This document shows, piece after piece, positions 1-5,384 of a stretch of 7,834 bases of DNA (position 1 is its first letter; every line of letters starts with the position of its first letter). The notes beneath the pieces are model-generated. The model searched no databases. It was given only the letters and a program-made list of their open reading frames with translations, and was not told the DNA's origin. The stretch is from JBBIQZ01 sp037442065 (lineage in GTDB: Bacteria; Patescibacteriota; CPR2_A; CG2-30-33-46): the NCBI GenBank assembly GCA_037442065.1, contig JBBIQZ010000031.1:1-7834 (forward strand), read 5' to 3'. Both the position numbers and the translations under genes were made by a program.

Positions 1-223
1 TTTGTTTTTTTGCTCATTTTACAAGCGCTTAATTTTTAAGTAGTAGCTATTATATAAGGGTAAATCCTAATGTCAAATTCTAAATACCAAATCAAATCAT
101 AAATCTAAATGTATAAATTTTGACATTTAGTCATTTGTCATTGATTTGACATTTGAACTTTGAAATTTGGGTTTAAAACGCTGTTTTGCATAATTCTGCT
201 AACTATTAGCTATCGACATTTAT
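1..223. other. Non-coding AT-rich flank downstream of the first M23 gene
   Basis: I see no gene here. Positions 62-175 are built from short AT-rich words (CAAAT, CTAAAT, TTTGACATTT). They contain an inverted pair, ATGTCAAAT at 70-78 and ATTTGACAT at 144-152, so the stretch could fold on itself. Two small perfect hairpins lie nearer the gene: AAAAC/GTTTT at 175-187 and GCTAA/TTAGC at 198-210. On the minus strand both lie downstream of the M23 stop codon, but neither is followed by a clear T run, so I do not call a terminator. Confidence 0.5.
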
Positions 224-1420
224 TTACCTTAAATGACCATATAAAGTTAGATAACCGTTTTGGTGATCAATTATTATGTAATGACCAAATCCGGAACCAA
301 CACCGCCTTTGCCCACACCTTCAAAAATAATAACTCCGTCTTTAGCGGCTCTTACCGGTGTTCCTTCAGGTGTGCCAAAATCAATGCCGCCCGGCCAACC
401 AGAACCGCGACCTCGATGACTAAAGGTTCCCCAAAAACCTTGAGTAATGGGGGCGCCGGGAACTGGAAAGCTAAAAATCCCCACCGATAAAAGAGGCATC
501 GGATCAATATCTTGTCCGTTTTGATAAAGGCCAAAATGTAAATGGGGCGCGGTAGAAAAACCAGTATTTCCTGAACGGGCTATGACTTCGCCTTGATGAA
601 TTCTTTGGCCGGCCCTTGCTCCCGAATAAGGCAAGCCAATTGCCGTGGGGCTGGCACCCGAAGACAAAGCCGCCACAATAGAAGCCACCTGCGATTTGTT
701 CTCCAAAGCTTGATTTAGAATTTGCTGGTATACTTTCTCATCACCCTTAGTTTCTGCTAAAAGCTTGTTTTTGGCTAAAATTTGGGTTTGCAATTCCTCT
801 TTTTTTCTCTCTTCTTCTCCAAGCAAAGATTTTTGATCTTCAAGCTTTTTGGCCTGTTCGCCTCTTTTCATATCTAAAAGATTTTTTATATCATGGATGC
901 TTTTAACCGAATCAAAAATTTGGCCGTCCACAGCTCTAAGGTAAGATTCTTGGTCTAAAATAGAACTTAAAGACCCGCTCTCTGCTAAAACTTCAATAGC
1001 GCCGTAATTACCTCTCTCGTAAAGCATTCTAATGCCTTGTTTTAATTTATCTTGCTCGTTTTCTAATTTAAATTCATTAAGCTTGATATCGTTATCTATG
1101 GCATCTAGATCTTTTTGGATATCAACAAGCTTATTAGACATATCATTTATTTGATCTTGGGCTTTACCGATTTGGTCGTTTAATTGAGCAATGTCGCCTT
1201 TTAGTGTTTTGGCCTGGGCTTCTTTTTCGGCAATTTTTTGATTTTGGGCAGCAATAATTTTGTCAAATTCTAGAGTTTTTTCTTGGATCAATCTATCGGT
1301 TTCTGAATCAGCTCTGGCGAAAGTGAGGGCGAAAAAAAATAGAGCCAAAAGTATTACCATTGAGACAATGGTCTTTAGGGCTCTAATATTAATTTTTTTA
1401 CCGAAAGCTAAAAAAGCCAT
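224..1420 (-). CDS. Secreted coiled-coil protein with circularly permuted M23/LytM domain (EnvC/PcsB-like)
   Basis: 398 residues, probably an FtsEX-controlled peptidoglycan hydrolase or amidase activator acting outside the cytoplasmic membrane. Residues 1-37 look like a signal peptide: a basic start, a hydrophobic stretch at about 18-34, and ARA before D38. Residues about 40-245 are coiled coil, with a PcsB/CwlO/EnvC-type turn at 131-165 (RMLYERGNYG then EVLAESGSLSSIL). The M23 domain spans about 268-398 in unusual order. The half with GQRIHQGEVIARSGNTG and HLHFG (H293, H295) comes first. The half with PITQGFW, GIDFG (D347), GTPVRAAKDGV and YGHL (H396) follows and ends the protein. A normal M23 domain has these halves the other way round. 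The canonical His four residues before D347 is Pro343; the nearest upstream His is H335. Stop TAA at 224. The start has no Shine-Dalgarno but sits just after a promoter. It is a paralogue of the upstream M23 gene. Confidence 0.9.
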   Translation of the reverse strand: MAFLAFGKKINIRALKTIVSMVILLALFFFALTFARADSETDRLIQEKTLEFDKIIAAQNQKIAEKEAQAKTLKGDIAQLNDQIGKAQDQINDMSNKLVDIQKDLDAIDNDIKLNEFKLENEQDKLKQGIRMLYERGNYGAIEVLAESGSLSSILDQESYLRAVDGQIFDSVKSIHDIKNLLDMKRGEQAKKLEDQKSLLGEEERKKEELQTQILAKNKLLAETKGDEKVYQQILNQALENKSQVASIVAALSSGASPTAIGLPYSGARAGQRIHQGEVIARSGNTGFSTAPHLHFGLYQNGQDIDPMPLLSVGIFSFPVPGAPITQGFWGTFSHRGRGSGWPGGIDFGTPEGTPVRAAKDGVIIFEGVGKGGVGSGFGHYIIIDHQNGYLTLYGHLR

Positions 1421-1431
1421 TACAAGTATAT

Positions 1432-1460
1432 ATTATACCCTTTTTACGCTTAAAAAGCAA
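1432..1460 (-). promoter_or_regulatory. Sigma70-type promoter giving a nearly leaderless M23 transcript
   Basis: On the minus strand, TTGCTT (1460-1455) and a perfect TATAAT (1437-1432) are separated by 17 bases. The start codon begins 11 bases after the -10 box. Transcription would therefore start only about 4-5 bases before ATG, leaving no room for a Shine-Dalgarno, and none is present. This suggests a leaderless or nearly leaderless mRNA. It also suggests that the distal M23 gene has its own promoter rather than depending only on read-through from ftsEX. Confidence 0.7.
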
Positions 1461-1472
1461 ACATTTGCTCTA

Positions 1473-1494
1473 TTCTTTTGAGTGATCAAAAGAA
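1473..1494. repeat. Perfect 8-bp hairpin at the edge of the palindromic spacer
   Basis: Arms TTCTTTTG (1473-1480) and CAAAAGAA (1487-1494) flank a 6-base loop. It lies 12 bases upstream of the -35 box of the distal M23 gene. It could be a protein-binding site, a weak terminator for the upstream transcript, or the border of the larger palindromic element. Confidence 0.5.
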
Positions 1495-1915
1495 CCAAAA
1501 ATCACCAAGCTCTCGCAAAAAATTAGTAAAATACGAATTTTTGTTCTCTAAAATATGCAAACTCCTCGTTTTGCTCGTCAAACAATGCATATTTTACCCT
1601 TCGCCACGTCTAACGTGGCTTCGGGTCGCTTACGAAAAATCCGGTTTTACAAAAATTTTTGCTCGGATGCTTGGGTTTTCTATTTTTTGCAACCTTTCAA
1701 AAAAGCGCTCGGAAAAATAACGAAAAGATAAGCGGTGTCGCTGAAAGCGATAGCGAGAACTTGCCAAGTCGAACAAAACGCGCGTGAGCTGCTTTTTGTA
1801 AGACCTTTAGTTCAAGTTCATAAGCTTAGATTGAGTTATTTTTTAGCTTTTTTGGAACTCGGTTGCGAGTTTTTACTCCACTTTTGTCGGCACAAAAGTG
1901 GAAAATATTACTTAT
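1478..1915. repeat. Non-coding spacer with a ~170-nt nested palindrome and further hairpins
   Basis: No gene is supported in the 438 bases between the two M23 genes. Positions 1505-1674 contain complementary segments in nested order: CCAAGC 1505-1510 with GCTTGG 1669-1674; a GCAAAAAATT-type arm 1515-1524 with 1654-1662; GTAAAA 1526-1531 with TTTTAC 1645-1650; ATTTTT 1537-1542 with AAAAAT 1635-1640. Inside are two branches: TAAAATATGCA 1549-1559 with TGCATATTTTA 1586-1596, and GCCACG 1603-1608 with CGTGGC 1614-1619. Farther along are TCGCT/AGCGA near 1738-1750, AACTCG/CGAGTT 1856-1871 and a perfect 10-bp stem at 1878-1901. The stretch could be a structured RNA, a dispersed palindromic repeat or a miniature mobile element; the sequence alone does not decide. 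Open frames here are low-complexity and I treat them as spurious. Confidence 0.55.
1856..1901. terminator. Two adjacent hairpins just downstream of the second M23 gene
   Basis: Stem 1 is CCACTTTTGT (1878-1887) with ACAAAAGTGG (1892-1901) and loop CGGC. Stem 2 is AACTCG (1856-1861) with CGAGTT (1866-1871) and loop GTTG. On the minus strand they begin 14 bases after the corrected M23 stop at 1916, a typical terminator position. No T run follows either stem on that strand. On the plus strand stem 2 is followed by TTT. This could be an atypical terminator or part of the spacer element. Confidence 0.4.
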
Positions 1916-3122
1916 TTACTGCATATGCCCGTACAAGGTTGAATAACCATCGNNNNNNNNNNNNNNNNNTTATCACATAGTGCCCAAAACCAACGCTTCT
2001 GTTTCCGCCATTAAAAACCATAACACCCGAATGAGCAGCTTTAACCGGCGCGCCCGGATAACCGGCAATATCCAATCCTCCTGGCCAGCCTACTCCTCGG
2101 TGGCTAAAGGTTCCCCAGTATCCTTGGGTAACCGGCCCGGAAACCGGCCAAATTAAATAACTTCCCATATATGGGGCCGGATCAATGTCTGCTCCGCCTC
2201 GATACAATCCAAAATGAAGGTGAGAAGCCGTAGAAAATCCGGTGTTATCTTCGTAGCCAATAACATCCCCTGCATTAACATATCCAGAAGATACATATCG
2301 CCCGCCGCTTGGTGCTGGAGTATATCTTCCCGGTTGAGGCGCCGGCGCCGGACTTACTCTTCTGGGGACCGACATTAGCTGGGAAATTTGAGCCGAAACT
2401 GCCGCTTGGTCTCTGGCTGATTGGGCAACTACGCCGGCATAATTTGCCTGCTCGCCTTTGGTTTTTTCTAATAAATTATTTTTAGCTGCTATTTGATTTG
2501 CAAGTTCGTTTTGGATTACTACTTGTTCGTTTAATAAAGATTCCTGATCCTGCTTTTTCTTCTCCAAATCTGCTTCTTTGATTTTAAGCTGAGCTTCTAA
2601 CTCTTTAATTCTTAAAACCATATCATTGATTTTCTTTTGCAAAGCCTTCATATAGCTTTCAGCATTTATTAAATCGCTTAGGCTGCTGCTGGAAGCTAGA
2701 ACCTCCACAATATCCACGTCACCTTGGCTGTATTTTAATTTTATGGCTTCTTCTAATTTTTTTTGGTTATCTTTCTTTTCTTTTTGAGCCTGAGCAATCT
2801 CGTCTTGAACTTGAGCAATTTCGGTATTAGTGATATCAATCTCTGCATTGATTTGCTGAATTCTTAGCTGGGTTTCTTGAAATTCGGCATCCATGGCATC
2901 CAATTGCGCCTGTAAATTAGAAACGTCCGAAGCCTTCTGCTGAGCTAAACTGCGGTAATAATTAACCTTCTGATTAATGTTGTTAAGCTCCTGTCTTTTT
3001 TGATCTAGGACCGAAGCGCTTTTAACCGGTATTATACCAGCACTAAACAAAAGCAAACTAAACACTAAAAGCGAAAAAACGCTTATTGGTTTTACTAAAT
3101 TAACTCTTCTAAATTTTTTCAT
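1916..3122 (-). CDS. Secreted coiled-coil protein with circularly permuted M23/LytM domain, paralogue of the next gene; interrupted by a gap
   Basis: Likely an FtsEX partner for cell-wall cleavage at division, about 399 residues once the gap is repaired. I choose the ATG at 3122 because GAGGG lies 5 bases upstream; an in-frame ATG at 3134 has no such site. Residues about 13-36 form a signal peptide. Residues about 40-245 are coiled coil, with the PcsB-like turn KLKYSQGDVDIVEVLASSS at about 128-146. A Pro-rich linker follows at about 253-275. The M23 domain is permuted: NTGFSTASHLHFG (HLH at 301-303), then PVTQGYWGTFSHRG, GWPGGLD (D351) and VKAAHSGV, ending in GYSTLYGHMQ. Pro replaces the usual metal-binding His four residues before D351. 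The frame after the 17-N gap must be shifted to reach this ending and its TAA at 1916-1918; reading through uncorrected gives a nonsense tail ending at 1908. It lies 149 bases after ftsX. Confidence 0.88.
1953..1969. other. Assembly gap (17 N) inside the second M23 gene
   Basis: Seventeen N interrupt the 3' end of the second M23 gene. The reading frame before the gap (ending GHYVI) and the frame encoding the conserved DGYSTLYGHMQ end after it differ by a number of bases not divisible by three. Alignment with the paralogue predicts about four missing residues (I-D-H-x), which means about 10 unknown bases. The gap length is therefore an estimate, not the true length. Confidence 0.9.
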
Positions 3123-3181
3123 TTTATCCCTCATAATTACTTAATAATTGATAAAAACGGCTTAATGACTGAGGGATAAAA
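3122..3181 (-). promoter_or_regulatory. Inverted repeat that could hide the M23 ribosome-binding site
   Basis: TTTTATCCCTCA (3122-3133) and TGAGGGATAAAA (3170-3181) are perfect 12-base complements separated by 36 bases. In minus-strand mRNA the downstream arm contains the GAGGG Shine-Dalgarno and touches the start codon at 3122. If the pairing forms, ribosome access would be blocked. This would be translational control of the hydrolase relative to ftsEX, provided transcription begins upstream of 3181. Confidence 0.45.
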
Positions 3182-3265
3182 ATAAAAATGTCTAATGACT
3201 AATTACTAATTTCTAATTGAATAATTGAAGATTGATTGGAAATTGAAAATTAAAAATTGAAAATT
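3182..3265. repeat. AT-rich word-repeat spacer between ftsX and the M23 gene
   Basis: This stretch consists of repeated variants of TAATTACTAATTTCTAATT and AATTGAAAATTAAAAATTG. It has no open frame of note and no recognisable promoter. It resembles the AT-rich stretches at 62-175 and 4201-4275 in word content. I recall such sequence as common between genes in Parcubacteria-like genomes, but its origin or role is not clear from this window. Confidence 0.45.
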
Positions 3266-3279
3266 GGGTGTTTACACCC
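3266..3279 (-). terminator. Hairpin overlapping the ftsX stop codon (weak terminator or stabiliser)
   Basis: GGGTG and CACCC form a 5-bp GC-rich stem whose loop contains the ftsX TAA stop codon. On the minus strand it is followed by a T-rich but broken tract (AATTTTCAATTTTT). Ribosomes reaching the stop codon would sterically cover it. It could attenuate transcription into the M23 gene or protect the mRNA end. Confidence 0.3.
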
Positions 3280-4192
3280 TCTTAAGGTGTTTCCTTATGG
3301 CAATAGTAGAGCTTATTGTCCCGATAACAATACCTGTTAAAATTTCTAAACCGATAATTAAAAATAATCTTTGTTTTAGATAATCCAAGCTTTGATTTTG
3401 AGAAATAATAGTCCAATACTTTGCCATCATTGGAGAAACAAAGTAAACACTTAAGAAAATAATTATAAAGCAGATAACCGCTCCAATTATTCCATAAAGG
3501 GCCCCTTCAAAAAGAAATGGCAAACGAACATACCAATTAGTAGCTCCAACAAGTTTCATAATTTCTACTTCTTCCCTTCTGGAATAAATAGTTATTCTGA
3601 TGGTGTTAAAAATTATCAAAAAGGAAATTGCAACAAAGATAATAGTTAAAGTTAAACCGGCCTTTTTAATAAAATTAGTAAACTTAACTAAAGTTTCAAA
3701 AATGTTTTGCTTTTCCCTGTAATTAACCTTGTCAACAATGGGCTTGTATTGATCATTTTCGGCGATTTCAACAATTTTTTGAAGTTTATTGGGGTCTTTA
3801 AGCTTCACTTCCAAGCTTGCCCACAAAGGATTGTCACCCGGCTCTAGCTGGGATGTAATTTCTTTATTTTTATCACTTAGATTTCTAAATTCATTCCAAG
3901 CTTGCTCTTTGGATTTATAAGTAACGCTTTCAACGCCTTCTTCTTTTTGAATAGTGTTCTTAAATCCATCAACCTGTTCTTGGGGCGCATTATCTTTTAA
4001 ATGGACACTTAAGTCTATTTTGGAACTTATTTCTTTTACAGTTTCATTAACGCCGATATTCAAAATGACGAACAAACTCAAAATGAAAAGAGTAATCACC
4101 ATCACAAAAACAGCCGCTAGAGAAAGCCATCCGTTTCTCCAGAAGTTTCTAAATCCCATTTTAAATATTCTTTTTATACCTACAAGTGTCAT
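3272..4192 (-). CDS. ftsX: Cell division protein FtsX (ABC transporter permease-like subunit)
   Basis: 306 residues, the usual FtsX length. FtsX is the membrane half of the FtsEX complex and passes ATP-driven conformational changes from FtsE to an extracytoplasmic coiled-coil partner that cleaves, or triggers cleavage of, septal peptidoglycan. Four membrane segments are visible at about 23-47, 179-200, 228-253 and 275-297. The extracytoplasmic domain lies at about 48-178, between segments 1 and 2, as in the family; in known systems it holds the partner-binding surface. The best family signature is NTIRITIYSRREEVEIMKLV followed by GATNWYVRLPFLFEG at about 196-230. Start ATG at 4192 has no Shine-Dalgarno. 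It is 89 bases after ftsE, whereas ftsE and ftsX more often overlap or nearly touch. The two following genes encode the likely partners. Confidence 0.95.
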   Translation of the reverse strand: MTLVGIKRIFKMGFRNFWRNGWLSLAAVFVMVITLFILSLFVILNIGVNETVKEISSKIDLSVHLKDNAPQEQVDGFKNTIQKEEGVESVTYKSKEQAWNEFRNLSDKNKEITSQLEPGDNPLWASLEVKLKDPNKLQKIVEIAENDQYKPIVDKVNYREKQNIFETLVKFTNFIKKAGLTLTIIFVAISFLIIFNTIRITIYSRREEVEIMKLVGATNWYVRLPFLFEGALYGIIGAVICFIIIFLSVYFVSPMMAKYWTIISQNQSLDYLKQRLFLIIGLEILTGIVIGTISSTIAIRKHLKRV

Positions 4193-4200
4193 AGTATGTT

Positions 4201-4275
4201 TAGTTATTAGTAATTAGTTATTAGGCACTAGGCGCTGAAACCATTTACTGGTACCCGATGCCTAATTACTGATGC
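4201..4275. repeat. Repeat-containing spacer separating ftsE from ftsX
   Basis: TAGTTATTA occurs twice (4201-4209 and 4215-4223). AGTTATTAGGCA (4216-4227) is complementary at 11 of 12 positions to TGCCTAATTACT (4259-4270). Within that loop, ACCA/TGGT (4240-4252) forms a smaller stem. The result is a possible hairpin element inserted between two genes that are normally tightly coupled. It could act as mRNA punctuation between ftsE and ftsX, or be a dispersed repeat. Confidence 0.4.
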
Positions 4276-4281
4276 CTCCTC

Positions 4282-4962
4282 TTATATTACGTACCCTGCT
4301 TCTTCGCGGTCATAACTTATGGCCCCTTTTTCGACCGCGATAACTCTTTGTTGAAGTTTGTTTACAATTTCTCTATTGTGGGTGGCCATAATAACAGTTG
4401 TACCCAATTCATTAATTTTTAAAAGAATCTGGATAATGCCCCAAGCAGTTTTAGGGTCCAAATTTCCGGTTGGCTCATCGGCGACTAAAATTTTTGGCTG
4501 GTGAGCTAAAGCGCGGGCAATAGCTACCCTTTGTACTTCTCCACCGGATAATTCTTCGGGGAATACTTCTTGTTTTTCTGCTAAACCAACCAAATTTAAA
4601 ATTTTTGGAACTACTCTTTTTATATCCCGACCATGTTCTCCGGAAACCTCCATCGCAAAAGCGACATTCTCGTAAACGGTCACTTTGGGTAAAAGTTTAA
4701 AATCCTGAAAAACAACACCTAATTTTCGACGATAATAAGGAATTTTCCTCATCGGCATGCGGGCAATATTAATCCCGCCCACTACGATTTGACCGTTTGT
4801 TGGCCGCTCTTCGGCAATTAAAAGCCTAATTAGGGTTGTTTTTCCTGCACCGGACGGACCTACAATACAAATAAATTCTTTGGAGCCTATTTTTAGATTT
4901 ACATTCTTTAAGGCAACTGTGCCGTTTTGATATATTTTGTCTACTTTTGAAAATTGAATCAT
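4282..4962 (-). CDS. ftsE: Cell division ATP-binding protein FtsE
   Basis: 226 residues, full length for FtsE. It is the cytoplasmic ATPase that powers FtsX and, in model bacteria, links it to the FtsZ ring. All ABC motifs are present: Walker A GPSGAGKT at 35-42, Q-loop VVFQDFKLL with Q86, signature LSGGE at 138-142, Walker B ILVADEPTGNLD at 158-169 with catalytic E163, and the H-loop ATHN with H195. DFKLLP after the Q-loop and the YENVAFAM segment are typical of FtsE rather than of other MacB/LolD-like ABC proteins. An in-frame TAG directly precedes the ATG at 4962, fixing the start. AAGGGGG lies 13 bases upstream, rather far for a good ribosome-binding site. It is the first gene of the ftsEX-M23 group. 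Confidence 0.96.
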   Translation of the reverse strand: MIQFSKVDKIYQNGTVALKNVNLKIGSKEFICIVGPSGAGKTTLIRLLIAEERPTNGQIVVGGINIARMPMRKIPYYRRKLGVVFQDFKLLPKVTVYENVAFAMEVSGEHGRDIKRVVPKILNLVGLAEKQEVFPEELSGGEVQRVAIARALAHQPKILVADEPTGNLDPKTAWGIIQILLKINELGTTVIMATHNREIVNKLQQRVIAVEKGAISYDREEAGYVI

Positions 4963-4986
4963 CTAATTTATTTTGCCCCCTTTTAA

Positions 4987-5041
4987 GCAATTTATATAAA
5001 ACAATGGTAACACAATTGGACATACTAAACAAATTAAAAAC
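4987..5041. repeat. First copy of a perfect 55-base direct repeat flanking a gap
   Basis: This segment, starting GCAATTTATATAAAAC and ending AAATTAAAAAC, is identical over all 55 bases to 5142-5196, on the far side of the 100-N gap. It ends exactly at the gap. This is what overlapping contig ends look like when a scaffolder does not merge them, and 55 is a common largest k-mer in metagenome assembly. Confidence 0.9.
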
Positions 5042-5141
5042 NNNNNNNNNNNNNNNNNNNNNNNNNNNNNNNNNNNNNNNNNNNNNNNNNNNNNNNNNNN
5101 NNNNNNNNNNNNNNNNNNNNNNNNNNNNNNNNNNNNNNNNN
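5042..5141. other. Assembly gap (100 N placeholder)
   Basis: Exactly 100 N, the conventional placeholder for unknown length, bounded on both sides by the same 55-base sequence. The real DNA probably has one copy of that sequence and no gap, which would shorten the ftsE upstream region by 155 bases. A genuine tandem repeat is the alternative. Confidence 0.9.
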
Positions 5142-5196
5142 GCAATTTATATAAAACAATGGTAACACAATTGGACATACTAAACAAATTAAAAAC
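5142..5196. repeat. Second copy of the 55-base direct repeat
   Basis: Identical to 4987-5041 and beginning directly after the N run. It contains the -10 box of the proposed ftsE promoter; the -35 box lies just beyond it, so only this copy carries the full promoter. Confidence 0.9.
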
Positions 5197-5204
5197 CATG
5201 TCAA
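5177..5204 (-). promoter_or_regulatory. Probable ftsEX promoter
   Basis: On the minus strand, a perfect TTGACA (5204-5199) is followed after 16 bases by TAGTAT (5182-5177), which matches TATAAT at four of six positions. If the 55-base overlap is collapsed, the -10 box lies about 60 bases before the ftsE start, giving a 5' leader of about 50 bases. It would drive ftsE, ftsX and perhaps the first M23 gene. Confidence 0.6.
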
Positions 5205-5212
5205 GAGGAAAA

Positions 5213-5221
5213 TGTGGATAA
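5213..5221 (-). promoter_or_regulatory. Perfect DnaA-box consensus upstream of the ftsEX promoter
   Basis: The minus strand reads TTATCCACA, the exact E. coli DnaA-box consensus, eight bases upstream of the -35 box of the proposed ftsEX promoter. A DnaA site here could tie division-gene expression to the replication cycle. It is a single site, so coincidence is possible. Confidence 0.35.
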
Positions 5222-5269
5222 GTGAAATAAACTCAAAGTATAGGGGCGATTCTAAAAAAAATCAAAATA

Positions 5270-5305
5270 CAAAAAAAGACCGAAGTCTGTTTTAAGATAC
5301 GGTCT
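5270..5305 (-). terminator. Intrinsic-type terminator after the small membrane-protein gene
   Basis: On the minus strand, AGACCG (5305-5300) pairs with CGGTCT (5282-5277) across a 17-base loop, and a run of T follows directly (5277-5271). It lies 80 bases after the stop codon at 5385 and before the ftsEX promoter, so it separates the two transcription units. The GC-rich 6-bp stem followed by T's fits an intrinsic terminator, though the loop is long. Confidence 0.6.
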
Positions 5306-5384
5306 AATGTTGTATTTCTCGCATAAGAATCTGCATTGTTGAGGACTTGGAACTTTTTGGTTATTTTTGGTTGCAAAAAAAACA

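Noticed and set aside
260..534. Open frames on both strands over the C-terminal M23 half
   Set aside because: They are other-frame shadows of the M23 gene, whose frame has clear conserved motifs.
224..1420. Permuted domain order as an artefact of chimeric assembly
   Set aside because: The two paralogues share the order and end at the same residue despite sequence divergence, so one assembly error cannot explain both.
1478..1980. Plus-strand frames of 80 and 81 residues in the spacer between the M23 genes
   Set aside because: They run through palindromes (and one through the N gap), have no ribosome-binding site and no recognisable domain, and overlap the M23 C-terminus antisense. The palindromic structure explains the region better.
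4826..5199. Short frames overlapping the ftsE start and the 100-N gap
   Set aside because: They mostly translate N or overlap FtsE out of frame, and nothing in them resembles a protein family.
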